Positions 16,963-26,094 of a stretch of 64,000 bases of DNA are shown here, piece after piece; within the stretch, counting starts at the first letter, position 1; each line of letters begins with the position of its first letter. The stretch comes from JBFWMG01 sp050251715 (GTDB lineage: Bacteria > Desulfobacterota > Desulfovibrionia > Desulfovibrionales > Desulfovibrionaceae), in assembly GCA_050251715.1 (NCBI GenBank), contig JBFWMG010000013.1, positions 1-64,000 on the forward strand, written 5' to 3'. The translations under genes were made by a program, and so were the position numbers. Under the pieces are notes generated by a model that saw nothing but the letters and a program-made list of their open reading frames with translations, was not told the DNA's origin and made no database searches.

Positions 16963-17838
16963 ATGGCATCGCTTAAAGATGTGCAAATGAAAATCACGGG
17001 CGTCAAGAAGACGAAGCAGATCACCAAGGCCATGAACATGGTCGCATCTGCCAAGTTGCGCGGCGCCCAGCAGCGGATAGAACGGTTCCGGCCCTATGCG
17101 GACAAGTTCTATGGCATGCTGACCGACCTCGCCGGCAAGGCCGACGAAGGGGCGCATCCTCTGTTGGAAGTACGGGAAGAGGTGAAGACTGTCGCCATCC
17201 TCCTGTGCACTTCCGACCGTGGACTGTGCGGCAGCTTCAACTCAAACATGATTAACACGGCTCTTCGCCTCGCCAGGGCAAAGAAGGCCGAGGGCAAGCA
17301 GGTCAAGTTCTACTGTGTGGGCAAGAAAGGCCGCGACACCGTGCGCCGCGAGGGCTTTGATTTGGCACAAGCCTGGGCCGACCAGATGAACGCCTTCGAC
17401 TTCACGCTGGCCAACAATGTGGGCATGACCCTCATCAACGCCTATCTCGAAGGCGTTGTGGACGAGGTGACCATTGTCTTCGGCCAGTTTGTGAGCATGG
17501 CCAGGCAGGAGCCGATCACCTTGCAGGTGTTGCCGATCGGAACGGCTGAAAAAGCCGAAGAGGCTGCCAGCGGCCAGAGCGAATACATCTATGAACCCGA
17601 TGTGGTGGGCCTGCTCGCAGAGCTCCTGCCCCGCTTCGTCAAGGTCCAGGTGTACCGCGGTCTGCTTGACACGTCCGCCAGTGAACACGCCGCGCGCATG
17701 TCCGCCATGGACAATGCGACCCGCTCGTGTGACGACATGATCCATGCCTTGACGCTCTTGTACAACAAGACCCGCCAGGCGGCGATCACCACGGAGCTTA
17801 TGGACATAGTCAGCGGCGCTGAGGCGCTGAAAGGATAA
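16963..17838 (+). CDS. atpG: F0F1 ATP synthase subunit gamma
   Basis: This 291-residue central-stalk subunit has the N-terminal coiled coil (MKITGVKKTKQITKAMNMVA), the LCTSDRGLCGSFN segment and the C-terminal SAMDNATRSCDDMI region. GGAGGTGATGG precedes the ATG. Confidence 0.97.
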   Translation: MASLKDVQMKITGVKKTKQITKAMNMVASAKLRGAQQRIERFRPYADKFYGMLTDLAGKADEGAHPLLEVREEVKTVAILLCTSDRGLCGSFNSNMINTALRLARAKKAEGKQVKFYCVGKKGRDTVRREGFDLAQAWADQMNAFDFTLANNVGMTLINAYLEGVVDEVTIVFGQFVSMARQEPITLQVLPIGTAEKAEEAASGQSEYIYEPDVVGLLAELLPRFVKVQVYRGLLDTSASEHAARMSAMDNATRSCDDMIHALTLLYNKTRQAAITTELMDIVSGAEALKG

Positions 17839-17853
17839 GAAGGGAGCGTAACA

Positions 17854-19263
17854 ATGAGTAACGTAGGAAAAATCGTCCAGGTTATCGGCGCCGTTGTTGA
17901 CGTCGCCTTTCCCGAGGGCCACCTGCCCCAAATTCTCAACGCGTTGGAGATCAAGAACCCCAACAACACCGACGCACCGGAACTGATCTGCGAAGTGGCG
18001 CAGCACCTGGGTGACAACGTGGTGCGCACCATCGCCATGGACGCGACCGAAGGTCTCGTGCGCGGCATGGTGGCCACGGACACCGGCAGCCCGATCATGG
18101 TGCCGGTCGGCAAGGGCGCTCTTGGCCGCATCCTGAACGTCGTGGGCAAGCCCGTGGACGAATTGGGACCGGTCGCATCCGACAAGAAGCTGCCCATTCA
18201 CCGGCAGGCGCCGGAGTTCACCGAGCAGAACACCACGGTTGAGCTGCTCGAAACCGGCATCAAGGTCGTTGACCTGCTCATCCCGTTCCCCAAGGGTGGC
18301 AAGATGGGCCTGTTCGGCGGCGCGGGCGTGGGCAAGACCGTTATCCTCATGGAGATGATCAACAACATCGCCAAGCAGCACGGCGGCATCTCCGTGTTCG
18401 CGGGTGTTGGTGAGCGTACCCGTGAAGGAAACGACCTGTACCACGAAATGAAGGACGCCGGCGTTCTTGAGAAAGCCGCGCTTATTTACGGCCAGATGAA
18501 CGAGCCTCCGGGAGCCCGTGCCCGCGTTGCGCTGACCGCTCTGGCGTGCGCCGAGTATTTCCGCGACGAAGAAGGCCAGGACGTGCTCCTGTTCGTTGAC
18601 AACATCTTCCGTTTCACCCAGGCGGGTTCGGAAGTGTCGGCGCTCCTCGGCCGCATGCCCTCGGCGGTTGGTTACCAGCCCACCCTGGGTACCGACCTTG
18701 GTGAATTGCAGGAACGCATCACCTCCACCAAGAAGGGTTCGATCACCTCGGTCCAGGCCGTGTACGTCCCCGCGGACGACCTTACCGACCCTGCGCCGGC
18801 CACGACCTTCTCGCACCTTGACGGTACGCTGGTTCTGTCCCGTCAGATCGCGGAGCTGGGCATCTACCCCGCGGTGGACCCGCTTGACTCCACGTCGCGC
18901 ATCCTTGACCCGAACGTGCTGGGCATGGCGCATTACCAGACCGCGCGTGAAGTGCAGATGGTGCTTCAGAAGTACAAAGACCTGCAGGACATCATCGCGA
19001 TTCTGGGCATGGACGAACTGTCTGACGACGACAAGCTCACCGTGCATCGCGCCCGCCGCATCCAGCGCTTCTTGAGCCAGCCGTTCCACGTGGCCGAAGC
19101 GTTCACCGGCACTCCCGGCGTGTATGTCAAGCTGGAAGACACGATCAAGGGATTCCGCGAAATCCTCGATGGCAAGCACGATGCCCTGGCCGAGACCGAC
19201 TTCTACATGGTTGGCGGCATTGACACGGCTCTGGAAAGGGCCAAGCAGCGCCAGGCTGCGTAA
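17854..19263 (+). CDS. atpD: F0F1 ATP synthase subunit beta
   Basis: This 469-residue catalytic subunit has Walker A GGAGVGKT, the catalytic glutamate region GVGERTREGNDLYHEM, Walker B VLLFVDNIFRFTQAG and the signature PAVDPLDSTSR. AAGGGAGCG precedes the ATG. Confidence 0.98.
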   Translation: MSNVGKIVQVIGAVVDVAFPEGHLPQILNALEIKNPNNTDAPELICEVAQHLGDNVVRTIAMDATEGLVRGMVATDTGSPIMVPVGKGALGRILNVVGKPVDELGPVASDKKLPIHRQAPEFTEQNTTVELLETGIKVVDLLIPFPKGGKMGLFGGAGVGKTVILMEMINNIAKQHGGISVFAGVGERTREGNDLYHEMKDAGVLEKAALIYGQMNEPPGARARVALTALACAEYFRDEEGQDVLLFVDNIFRFTQAGSEVSALLGRMPSAVGYQPTLGTDLGELQERITSTKKGSITSVQAVYVPADDLTDPAPATTFSHLDGTLVLSRQIAELGIYPAVDPLDSTSRILDPNVLGMAHYQTAREVQMVLQKYKDLQDIIAILGMDELSDDDKLTVHRARRIQRFLSQPFHVAEAFTGTPGVYVKLEDTIKGFREILDGKHDALAETDFYMVGGIDTALERAKQRQAA

Positions 19264-19287
19264 GCACCCAGACCCTCGAGGTACGCT

Positions 19288-19692
19288 ATGGAAAAGTCGC
19301 TCCAGTTGGAAATCGTGACCCCTGACAAGCTCGTCTTGAGCGAGACGGTGGACTACGTGGGAGCACCGGGCTACGAAGGTGAGTTCGGCATCCTGCCCAA
19401 CCACATTCCCTTCCTTTCGGCCTTGCAGATCGGCAGTCTGTACTTCAAGGCCGGGGGCAAGACGCATTACGTCTTTGTGTCGGGTGGTTTCGCGGAAGTG
19501 TCCAACAACAAGATCACGGTCCTGGCCGAGTCTGCCGAAAAGGCGACGGACATTGATCTTGAGCGGGCACGGAAGGCGAAGGATCGCGCGGAACAGCGCA
19601 TCGCCCAACAGAAGGATAAGGTCGACTACGCCCGGGCCCAGGCCGCTCTCCAGCGCGCCCTGGCCCGCATGAAGGCCCGCGAGGCGGCGTAA
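19288..19692 (+). CDS. atpC: F0F1 ATP synthase subunit epsilon
   Basis: This 134-residue protein has the beta-sandwich domain (GYEGEFGILPNHIPFLSAL) and the two C-terminal helices that modulate activity. It ends the operon: a strong terminator follows within 45 bp. Subunits a and c are not in the window, so the membrane sector must be encoded elsewhere, as is usual for this lineage. Confidence 0.96.
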   Translation: MEKSLQLEIVTPDKLVLSETVDYVGAPGYEGEFGILPNHIPFLSALQIGSLYFKAGGKTHYVFVSGGFAEVSNNKITVLAESAEKATDIDLERARKAKDRAEQRIAQQKDKVDYARAQAALQRALARMKAREAA

Positions 19693-19736
19693 CGCCTCCT
19701 GGGAGTCGCTCTCGAATCCTGCCGACTACTGTGTAC

Positions 19737-19769
19737 AAAGGGCAGGCCGCTTGGCCTGCCCTTTTTTTT
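19737..19769 (+). terminator. Intrinsic terminator of the ATP synthase operon
   Basis: AAAGGGCAGGCC (19737-19748) pairs perfectly with GGCCTGCCC and following T residues (from 19753) around a 4-nt loop GCTT, ending in an eight-T run. It is one of the strongest terminators in the window. Confidence 0.95.
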
Positions 19770-19943
19770 GCGGCATCGGCGCAAGGGGCCACGGCCCAAT
19801 GGATTTCGGGGCATGGCACGGTGTGGACGCGGCGTATGCGGCCTGTGCTGGACACGGCGCGGCTAGGCATTTATGGATTGTGCGACAAAGGCATGGGCCG
19901 CCCCGTTCCGGGGTGGTCGCAAACGATGCGGGACGGAGAGGGT

Positions 19944-21314
19944 ATGACCACAGGCGCCATGGGAGCCTTGATTCTGGCTGCGGGCAAGGGAACGCGGATG
20001 TATTCCGATCGCCCCAAGGTGTTGCGGGAGTTGTTGGGCGAGCCGATGTTGCGGTATGTGCGCGACGCGCTGGCCCCGTTGTTTGCCGACAGGCTGTTCA
20101 CGGTCATTGGTTTTGGGGCGGACGCGGTGCGCGCCGCGTTCGCGGGCGTGGCCAACGGGTGGGTGGTGCAGGAGCGCCAACTCGGCACGGGCCATGCCCT
20201 GCAAGCGGCCTGGGATGCGTTGCGCGGGGCGGGGGTGACCCAGGTGGTGGTGGTGAACGGCGACACCCCCCTCATCACCCAGGCGCATGTGGCGGATTTC
20301 GCGGCGCGCGCCCAGGACGCTGATGTGGCGTTCATGACGCTCACCCTGGCCGAACCGGGCGGGTTTGGCCGCGTGGTGCGCGAGGAGGGGCGCATTGTGG
20401 GCATTGTGGAGGCCAAGGACTACGATGCGGCGCGCCATGGTCCAGCCACCGGCGAAATCAACGCGGGCGTGTATTGCCTGCGGCTCGATGCGGTGGAGCC
20501 GCTGTTGGGCGGACTGTCCCCGGACAACAACAGCGGGGAATACTATATTACGGATTTGGTGGGCATGGCCGTGGCGAGCGGCCTGAACGTGGTGGGGGTT
20601 TCGTGCGGCCACGACCCGTGCCTGCTCGGCATCAACAGCCCGCGCGAATTGGCGGCGGCCGAGGCGCTGCTGCGGGGGCGCATCGTGGACCAGGCGCTCG
20701 ATGCGGGCGTGGTCATACATGCCCCGGAAAGTGTGCGCATCGGTCCGGGCGTGGTGCTGGAACCCGGAGCCGAGCTGTGCGGCCCGTGCGAGCTGTACGG
20801 TTCGACGCGGATCGCGCGGGGTGCGGTGGTCATGAGCCACACGTGGGTGAAGGACAGCGCGGTGGGGGCAGGCTCGGAAATACGGCCTTTTTCGCATTTG
20901 GACGGCGCGCGGGTGGCCGCTGGCTGCCTGGTGGGACCGTATGCGCGGCTGCGGCCCGGCGCGGTGCTGGAGGACGGTTCCCGGGTGGGCAACTTTGTGG
21001 AGATGAAGAAGGCGGTGCTGGGCAAGGGGGCCAAGGCCAGCCATCTCACCTATCTGGGTGACGCGGAGATCGGTGCGGGATCGAACATCGGTGCGGGAAC
21101 CATCACCTGCAACTACGATGGCAAAAACAAGTTCAAGACCGTGCTGGAGGAGAACGTGTTCATCGGCAGCAACACGGCGTTGGTCGCTCCGGTCACGGTG
21201 GGCAAGGGCGCGCTGGTCGGCGCGGGTTCGGTCATCACCAAGGACGTGCCTGCGGGGCAAATGGCCATTGCGCGCGGCAAACAAAAGAACCTGCCGCGCA
21301 GAAGGGAGCCTTGA
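19944..21314 (+). CDS. glmU: Bifunctional GlmU: acetyltransferase / UDP-GlcNAc pyrophosphorylase
   Basis: This 456-residue enzyme makes UDP-GlcNAc for the cell wall. The N-terminal uridyltransferase domain has LILAAGKGTRMYSDRPKVL, and the C-terminal left-handed beta-helix acetyltransferase has FVEMKKAVLGKGAKASHLTYLGD and GAGTITCNYDGKNKFKT. I start at ATG 19944; an in-frame ATG at 19926 with a weak upstream GGGGTGG is an alternative. Its proximity to the elongasome operon fits a wall-precursor role. Confidence 0.96.
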   Translation: MTTGAMGALILAAGKGTRMYSDRPKVLRELLGEPMLRYVRDALAPLFADRLFTVIGFGADAVRAAFAGVANGWVVQERQLGTGHALQAAWDALRGAGVTQVVVVNGDTPLITQAHVADFAARAQDADVAFMTLTLAEPGGFGRVVREEGRIVGIVEAKDYDAARHGPATGEINAGVYCLRLDAVEPLLGGLSPDNNSGEYYITDLVGMAVASGLNVVGVSCGHDPCLLGINSPRELAAAEALLRGRIVDQALDAGVVIHAPESVRIGPGVVLEPGAELCGPCELYGSTRIARGAVVMSHTWVKDSAVGAGSEIRPFSHLDGARVAAGCLVGPYARLRPGAVLEDGSRVGNFVEMKKAVLGKGAKASHLTYLGDAEIGAGSNIGAGTITCNYDGKNKFKTVLEENVFIGSNTALVAPVTVGKGALVGAGSVITKDVPAGQMAIARGKQKNLPRRREP

Positions 21315-21338
21315 TTTTGGTAGGTGAAAGGGATAGTA

Positions 21339-21584
21339 ATGAACGTGATGGAGCTTATAGTTACGCTAGAAGCCAAGATTGATGCCCTGTTGGCGGCCTT
21401 GGCGGCAGAGCGGGATGCAAATCGCCGCTTGCGCGATGAGTTGGCCGGGGCTGGATTGAAAATGGAAGAGGAAAACCGGACGTTGAGGGAGGAACTGGAC
21501 AGGGAGAGGGCGTTGAAGGAAGCCGTGCTGGCACGGATTGACGGGCTGTTGCAGAAACTCAAAGATGAGACTGGCGACGAATAA
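21339..21584 (+). CDS. Small coiled-coil protein upstream of zapA
   Basis: This 81-residue protein is almost entirely an alpha-helical coiled coil (MELIVTLEAKIDALLAALAAER onward) rich in Glu, Arg and Leu. The size and position just before zapA suggest a ZapB-like partner in Z-ring assembly; this is inferred from layout, not from strong sequence identity. AAGGGAT lies before the ATG at 21339. The gap to zapA is only 6 bp. Confidence 0.75.
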   Translation: MNVMELIVTLEAKIDALLAALAAERDANRRLRDELAGAGLKMEEENRTLREELDRERALKEAVLARIDGLLQKLKDETGDE

Positions 21585-21590
21585 GGTGCT

Positions 21591-21851
21591 ATGCCCAGCT
21601 ATCATTTGTCCGTGTTGGACCTCAACGTCTCTTTCAAAGCGGAAGCAGATCCGCAACGTATCCAGGACGCCAAGGATCTGGTGGAAGAACGCTTCAGGCG
21701 GTTGGATTTCGATGGAAGCCGCATCAGTAAGGAAAAGCTGTTGATATTTTTGGCCTTAGGCTTGGCTGACGATTTGTTACAGTCCAACCGGGATCTGGCG
21801 ACGCTGGAAGAGCAGCTTGACCGGATTCTGGCTAAAATAGAGGGTGTATAG
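21591..21851 (+). CDS. zapA: Cell division protein ZapA
   Basis: This 86-residue protein has the ZapA pattern: an N-terminal beta hairpin (YHLSVLDLNVSFKAEADPQRI), the helix AKDLVEERF, and a C-terminal coiled coil (LLIFLALGLADDLLQ onward). ZapA bundles FtsZ filaments. It lies 6 bp after the coiled-coil gene and is followed by the probable 6S RNA, the same neighbourhood as zapA-ssrS in enterobacteria. Confidence 0.88.
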   Translation: MPSYHLSVLDLNVSFKAEADPQRIQDAKDLVEERFRRLDFDGSRISKEKLLIFLALGLADDLLQSNRDLATLEEQLDRILAKIEGV

Positions 21852-21882
21852 GAACGTTTTTTGGCTACGGTGAAAGAATATT

Positions 21883-22027
21883 TCCCTGGGGTGTACGTGA
21901 TTGTCGAGCGATTTTTGACCCAATGCTCACTGCACGGGAGTTGCCTTGGACGGTCTTGTGAGCAGACCCGGCTTGCGCCGGGGAGCCTGATAGGCTGTCA
22001 GGAGACGCCCACCTGGTATACCAGGGA
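21883..22027 (+). ncRNA. ssrS: Probable 6S RNA
   Basis: The 427-bp zapA-rny gap has no coding frame but is highly structured. TCCCTGG (21883-21889) pairs with CCAGGGA (22021-22027) as a closing stem; GGTGT and ACGCC extend it. Inside are GCTCAC with GTGAGC and the hairpin CCCGGC/GCCGGG, with a single-stranded-looking central part. This is the closing stem, bubble and terminal stem plan of 6S RNA, which binds the housekeeping RNA polymerase. Location after zapA supports it. The ends are approximate; CCTGG TATA CCAGG at the 3' side offers an alternative fold. Confidence 0.65.
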
Positions 22028-22278
22028 CAAAAATGCAGACCACACGGCGCCCCGGGGACGTTTCATCAGGTGCTTGCGCCTGGGAGCGGGATCGTAGAAA
22101 AAAGCCGCAGCCAACGGATCTTGGCCCTCCTTTTCCTTGCCCGGCAGGCCGCTTCCTGCTGAATCTCCTTCTGCCTGATGCCGCAGCATATTCCGCTGCG
22201 CGTTTCCTCCCAGCATGACCGGGTTGTATTCCCTTTTAAACGGACACAGGTCCGTAGCAGATACCACAAGGGGGCCGT
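22028..22278 (+). promoter_or_regulatory. Leader region of rny
   Basis: No gene is seen. It contains hairpins at about 22070-22085 (CAGGTG/GCGCCTG) and 22240-22255 (ACGGAC, loop ACAG, GTCCGT) and presumably the rny promoter; I could not pick a convincing -35/-10 pair. Confidence 0.35.
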
Positions 22279-23838
22279 ATGGGTGTTTCCGCAATTGTTA
22301 TCGCCGTGGCCGGCGTCATTTTTGGCGCGGTTTCGGGGTACATCTTCCACAAGGTTATCTTGTCCAAACGGGTCAAAGACTCCAAGGAGCTGGCCGAGCG
22401 CATTGTGGAAGAGGCCCGCAAGGAGGCCCAGGCGTTCAAAAAAGAAGCCATGCTTCAGGCGCAGGATGAAATTTTCAACCTGAAGAAGGAAGCCGAGGCC
22501 GAGCACAAGGAACGGGAAAAGGAGATCAAGAAACGGGAGACGAAGATCCTTGAGAAAGAGGAGCGTCTCGAAGAAAAGCTGGAAAAGGCCACGCAAAAGG
22601 AGAGCGATGCGCTCAACCTGGAAAAAAACGTGGCCCAAAAGGAACGCCTGCTCGATGAGCGCGAAGGCGAACTGCAGCTCATCATTACCGACCAGGAGCG
22701 CAAGCTTCAGGAGATTTCCGGACTGACCGCCGAAGAGGCGCGGCAGCAGCTGTTCGCGGATATCGAATCCCGCACCCGCCACGAGGCGGCCCGGATGGTC
22801 CGCGTCATCGAGACCGAGGCCAAGGAGGCGGGCGACCGCAAGGCCAAGGAAATCCTGGCCACGGCCATCCAGCGCTATGCAGGCGATTTTGTGGCCGAAC
22901 AGACCGTGACCGCCGTGACCCTGCCCAGCGAAGACATGAAGGGCCGCATCATCGGGCGCGAGGGCCGCAACATCCGCGCCCTGGAAGCGGCCACGGGCGT
23001 TGATCTCATCATCGACGATACGCCGGAGACCGTGATCCTGTCCGCCTACAGTCCGTTGCGCCGCCAGGTGGCCAAGATGGCGCTGGAGCGGCTTATCAGC
23101 GATGGCCGCATCCACCCGGCCCGCATCGAGGACATCGTCAAGAAGGTGGAGCAGGAACTCGAGGTCAAGATGCGCGAGGTGGGCGAGCAGGCCACCTTTG
23201 ACGTGGGCGTGCATGGCATCCATCCCGAGTTGGTCAAGCTGCTTGGCCAATTGCAGTACCGCACCAGCTATTCGCAGAACGTGCTGCAACATTCGCTGGA
23301 AGTGGCCTCGCTGTGCGGGGTCATGGCCGCCGAGTTGGGCCAGGACGTGAAGAAGGCCAAGCGGGCCGGCTTGCTGCACGACATCGGCAAGGCCGTCGAC
23401 CATGAGGTGGAAGGGCCACACGCGACCATCGGCGCGGACCTCGCCAAGAAGTTCGGCGAGGGCAAGGACATCATCCACGCCATTGCCGCGCACCACGAGG
23501 ATGTGCCGCCCAAGAGCATTCTGGCCGTTCTGTGCCAGGCGGCGGACGGCCTGTCCGGCGCCCGGCCCGGCGCCCGCAAGGAATTGCTCGAAAACTACGT
23601 CAAGCGCCTTGAGGATCTCGAAAACATCGCCACCGGCTTTGACGGCGTGTCCAAGGCCTACGCCATCCAGGCGGGACGCGAAATCCGCGTCATGGCCAAC
23701 TCGGAGATGGTGGACGACGACACCACCTACGTGTTGTGCAAGGACATCGCCAAGAAGATCGAGGACAACATGACCTACCCGGGCCAGATCCGGGTCACGG
23801 TCATCCGCGAACGCCGCGCCGTGGGCTACGCGAAATAA
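22279..23838 (+). CDS. rny: Ribonuclease Y
   Basis: This 519-residue membrane-anchored endoribonuclease initiates mRNA decay. An N-terminal helix (AIVIAVAGVIFGAVSGYIF) is followed by a long charged coiled coil (about 30-200), a KH domain (MKGRIIGREGRNIRALEAATGVD) and an HD domain (LLHDIGKAVDHE, HHEDV). AAGGGGG is 6 nt before the ATG. Confidence 0.97.
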   Translation: MGVSAIVIAVAGVIFGAVSGYIFHKVILSKRVKDSKELAERIVEEARKEAQAFKKEAMLQAQDEIFNLKKEAEAEHKEREKEIKKRETKILEKEERLEEKLEKATQKESDALNLEKNVAQKERLLDEREGELQLIITDQERKLQEISGLTAEEARQQLFADIESRTRHEAARMVRVIETEAKEAGDRKAKEILATAIQRYAGDFVAEQTVTAVTLPSEDMKGRIIGREGRNIRALEAATGVDLIIDDTPETVILSAYSPLRRQVAKMALERLISDGRIHPARIEDIVKKVEQELEVKMREVGEQATFDVGVHGIHPELVKLLGQLQYRTSYSQNVLQHSLEVASLCGVMAAELGQDVKKAKRAGLLHDIGKAVDHEVEGPHATIGADLAKKFGEGKDIIHAIAAHHEDVPPKSILAVLCQAADGLSGARPGARKELLENYVKRLEDLENIATGFDGVSKAYAIQAGREIRVMANSEMVDDDTTYVLCKDIAKKIEDNMTYPGQIRVTVIRERRAVGYAK

Positions 23839-23849
23839 CCGCCTATGCG

Positions 23850-23880
23850 GGGCGCGGGCGATGCCGTCCGCGCCCTTTTT
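23850..23880 (+). terminator. Intrinsic terminator after rny
   Basis: GGGCGCGG (23850-23857) pairs with CCGCGCCC (23868-23875) around a 10-nt loop, followed by five T residues. Confidence 0.85.
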
Positions 23881-23940
23881 CCATACCCAGCCGGGTCATG
23901 TTGCCGGACTGTGCAAGCCCTCGGACAGGGGAGCGGTCCC

Positions 23941-23981
23941 GGGGTGGAATACCCCTCGCTCCGCCAACGCACCGGAGCGAG
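23941..23981 (+). promoter_or_regulatory. Leader hairpin that can hide the ribosome binding site
   Basis: Two consecutive stems sit directly before the molybdopterin gene: GGGGT/ACCCC (23941-23955) and a perfect 9-bp stem CTCGCTCCG (23955-23963) with CGGAGCGAG (23973-23981). The right arm includes the GGAG that would serve as ribosome binding site, ending two nt before the ATG. The two stems share a base and could be alternatives. This suggests translational control, perhaps by cofactor or oxyanion supply, but no known riboswitch class was recognised. Confidence 0.5.
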
Positions 23982-23982
23982 C

Positions 23983-25923
23983 ATGGCCGCCGAGCGCAAT
24001 GTCTACCTGACCACCATTCCCATTGAAGAAGCCGTGACCCGCGCCCGCGAGGCGCTTGACCGCGATGCCCTGGTCGCCGAGGAGCTTGTGCCCGCTTCCG
24101 TGGTGACCGGACGCGTGGCGGCGCGCGCCGTGCATGCGCGATACTCTTCCCCCACCTTTCACAGCGCGGCCATGGACGGCATTGCCGTGCTGGCGGCCTC
24201 CACCTTTGCCGCCCGCGAGGGCAAGCCCCTGCACCTGACGCTGGGCGAAGGCTACGTGCCCGTGAACACCGGCAACCCCCTGCCGAGCGGCATGGACGCG
24301 GTGGTGATGATCGAGCATGTGGCGCGGGTGGACGAGACCACGGTGGCCATTGAGGCGCCCGCATTCCCCTGGCAGCATGTGCGCCGCATCGGCGAGGACA
24401 TCGTGGCCACGGAACTGCTTTTCCCCCGCAACCACGCCTACAACGCCTATGACGTGGGCGCGTTGCTTGGCGGCGGCATCTGGGACGTGCCCGTGTGGGA
24501 GCGCATCCGCGTGCGCATCATCCCCACGGGCGACGAGGTGCTGGATTACACCTTGCGGCCCGTGCCCAAGCCGGGGCAGGTGGTGGAAAGCAACTCGCAG
24601 GTGCTGGCCGCATTGGCGCGGCAGATGGGGTGCGTGGTGGAGCGCGTCGCGCCCGTGCCCGATGTGGCGGATAGCATCGTGGCCGCCGTGGAGGATGCGT
24701 TGGCCAGCCCGGCCCACGTGGTCATCGTGTGCGCCGGGTCGTCGGCGGGCAGCAAGGATTTCACGCGCACGGTCATAGAGCGCGCGGGCAAGGTGCTGGT
24801 GCATGGCATTGCGGCCATGCCGGGCAAGCCGTCGCTCCTGGGCGTGGCGCGGGGCAAGCTGGTGGTGGGCGCGCCGGGCTATCCGGTCAGTGCGGTGGTC
24901 TGTTTCGAAGAGCTGCTCGCCCCGCTGGTGGCATGGCTTGGCCGTGTTGACCCGCCTGCGCGGGAACAGGTGTCCGTGGCGCTGACGCGCAAGACGCCGT
25001 CCAAGCTGGGCCGCGTCGAATTCCTGCGGGTGTCCGTGGGCGCGGTGGGCGAGACCCTGGTGGGCACCCCGCTCGGGCGGGGAGCGGGCAACATCACCAC
25101 CCTGTCCCGCGCCCAGGCCGTGGTGCGCATTCCGTCGGCATCGGAAGGCCTGGAGGCCGGCCCGTGCACGGCGGAACTGCTCGCCCCGCGCGGGGCGCTG
25201 TCGCGGATTCTGGTGGCCGTTGGCAGCCACGACAACACCCTGGATCTGCTGGCCGATGAACTCATGGGGCTGGATAGCCCCTTGCGGCTTGCCTCCACGC
25301 ACGTGGGGAGCATGGGTGGGCTGACCGCGGTGAAGAACGGCACCGCGCATGTGGCGGGCGTGCATCTCTTCGATCCCGAAACCGGCGACTACAACTTTCC
25401 TTTCCTGGACAAATACCTGCCGGGTGTCGAGGTCGTGGTGGTCAACCTGGCCATCCGCCACCAGGGACTCATCGTGGCCAGGGGCAACCCGTTGGGCATT
25501 GCCGGGGTGCACGACCTCGGTTCCGGCCGGGTGCGCTTCATCAACCGGCAGCGCGGCGCGGGAACGCGCATCCTGCTGGACTATCACCTGAAGCAGGCGG
25601 GCATTGCTCCGGACCAGGTGGATGGCTACGACAAGGAGGAGTTCACGCACATGGCGGTGGCGGCCAATGTGCTCACGGGCGTGGCGGATGCGGGCCTGGG
25701 TATTTTTGCCGCCGCGCGCGCCCTGGATCTCGATTTCGTCCCCTTGGCGCGGGAGCGGTATGATCTGGTCATCCCGGCCCGGTTCGCCGCGGATCCCAAG
25801 CTGGTGGCCATGGGCGAACTCATCGCCACGCGGGCCTTTCAGGATCGGGTGCGCGGCCAGGGTGGGTATGAGACCACACTGACCGGACAGGTCATGCTGC
25901 CCGGCATGGGGTTGGGCGAGTAG
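23983..25923 (+). CDS. MoeA-type molybdenum cofactor protein fused to a substrate-binding domain
   Basis: This 646-residue protein joins two parts. Residues 1 to about 400 are MoeA-like (SAAMDGIAV, the MoCF motif VVIVCAGSSAGSKDF, and MPGKPSLLG), the family that inserts molybdate or tungstate into the pterin dithiolene. Residues about 410-646 form a periplasmic-binding-protein-like domain (SHDNTLDLLADELM, NRQRGAGTRILLDYHL) without a signal peptide, probably binding an oxyanion or a small ligand in the cytoplasm. Such fusions are known in archaea and sulfate reducers. It is flanked by a terminator and a structured leader. Confidence 0.92.
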   Translation: MAAERNVYLTTIPIEEAVTRAREALDRDALVAEELVPASVVTGRVAARAVHARYSSPTFHSAAMDGIAVLAASTFAAREGKPLHLTLGEGYVPVNTGNPLPSGMDAVVMIEHVARVDETTVAIEAPAFPWQHVRRIGEDIVATELLFPRNHAYNAYDVGALLGGGIWDVPVWERIRVRIIPTGDEVLDYTLRPVPKPGQVVESNSQVLAALARQMGCVVERVAPVPDVADSIVAAVEDALASPAHVVIVCAGSSAGSKDFTRTVIERAGKVLVHGIAAMPGKPSLLGVARGKLVVGAPGYPVSAVVCFEELLAPLVAWLGRVDPPAREQVSVALTRKTPSKLGRVEFLRVSVGAVGETLVGTPLGRGAGNITTLSRAQAVVRIPSASEGLEAGPCTAELLAPRGALSRILVAVGSHDNTLDLLADELMGLDSPLRLASTHVGSMGGLTAVKNGTAHVAGVHLFDPETGDYNFPFLDKYLPGVEVVVVNLAIRHQGLIVARGNPLGIAGVHDLGSGRVRFINRQRGAGTRILLDYHLKQAGIAPDQVDGYDKEEFTHMAVAANVLTGVADAGLGIFAAARALDLDFVPLARERYDLVIPARFAADPKLVAMGELIATRAFQDRVRGQGGYETTLTGQVMLPGMGLGE

Positions 25924-26007
25924 GCCGCTGGCGGGTGCGCGGCGACCGCCGTGCGGGCGAGGTCGCGGGGCACGGGCGGCTCGTGTTTGCGCAGCCCGGT
26001 GCAATGC

Positions 26008-26013
26008 TATATA
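26008..26013 (+). promoter_or_regulatory. Candidate extended -10 of the motor operon
   Basis: TGCTATATA contains the TG extension and a TATATA -10 (26008-26013), standing out in the otherwise GC-rich 171-bp gap before the cNMP/FliG-C gene. The -35 at TTTGCG (25986-25991) is weak. Confidence 0.35.
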
Positions 26014-26094
26014 TCTCAACCCAGGATGGGCGGCTTCCAGGTGTGCGGACCGGCGTGCACGCGGCAAGGGAAACTGGAAACGATTGGAGGCGCC

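Noticed and set aside
21998..22294. Minus-strand 98-codon open frame across the 6S RNA and rny leader
   Set aside because: It overlaps a structured RNA and the rny start, and its composition is not protein-like.
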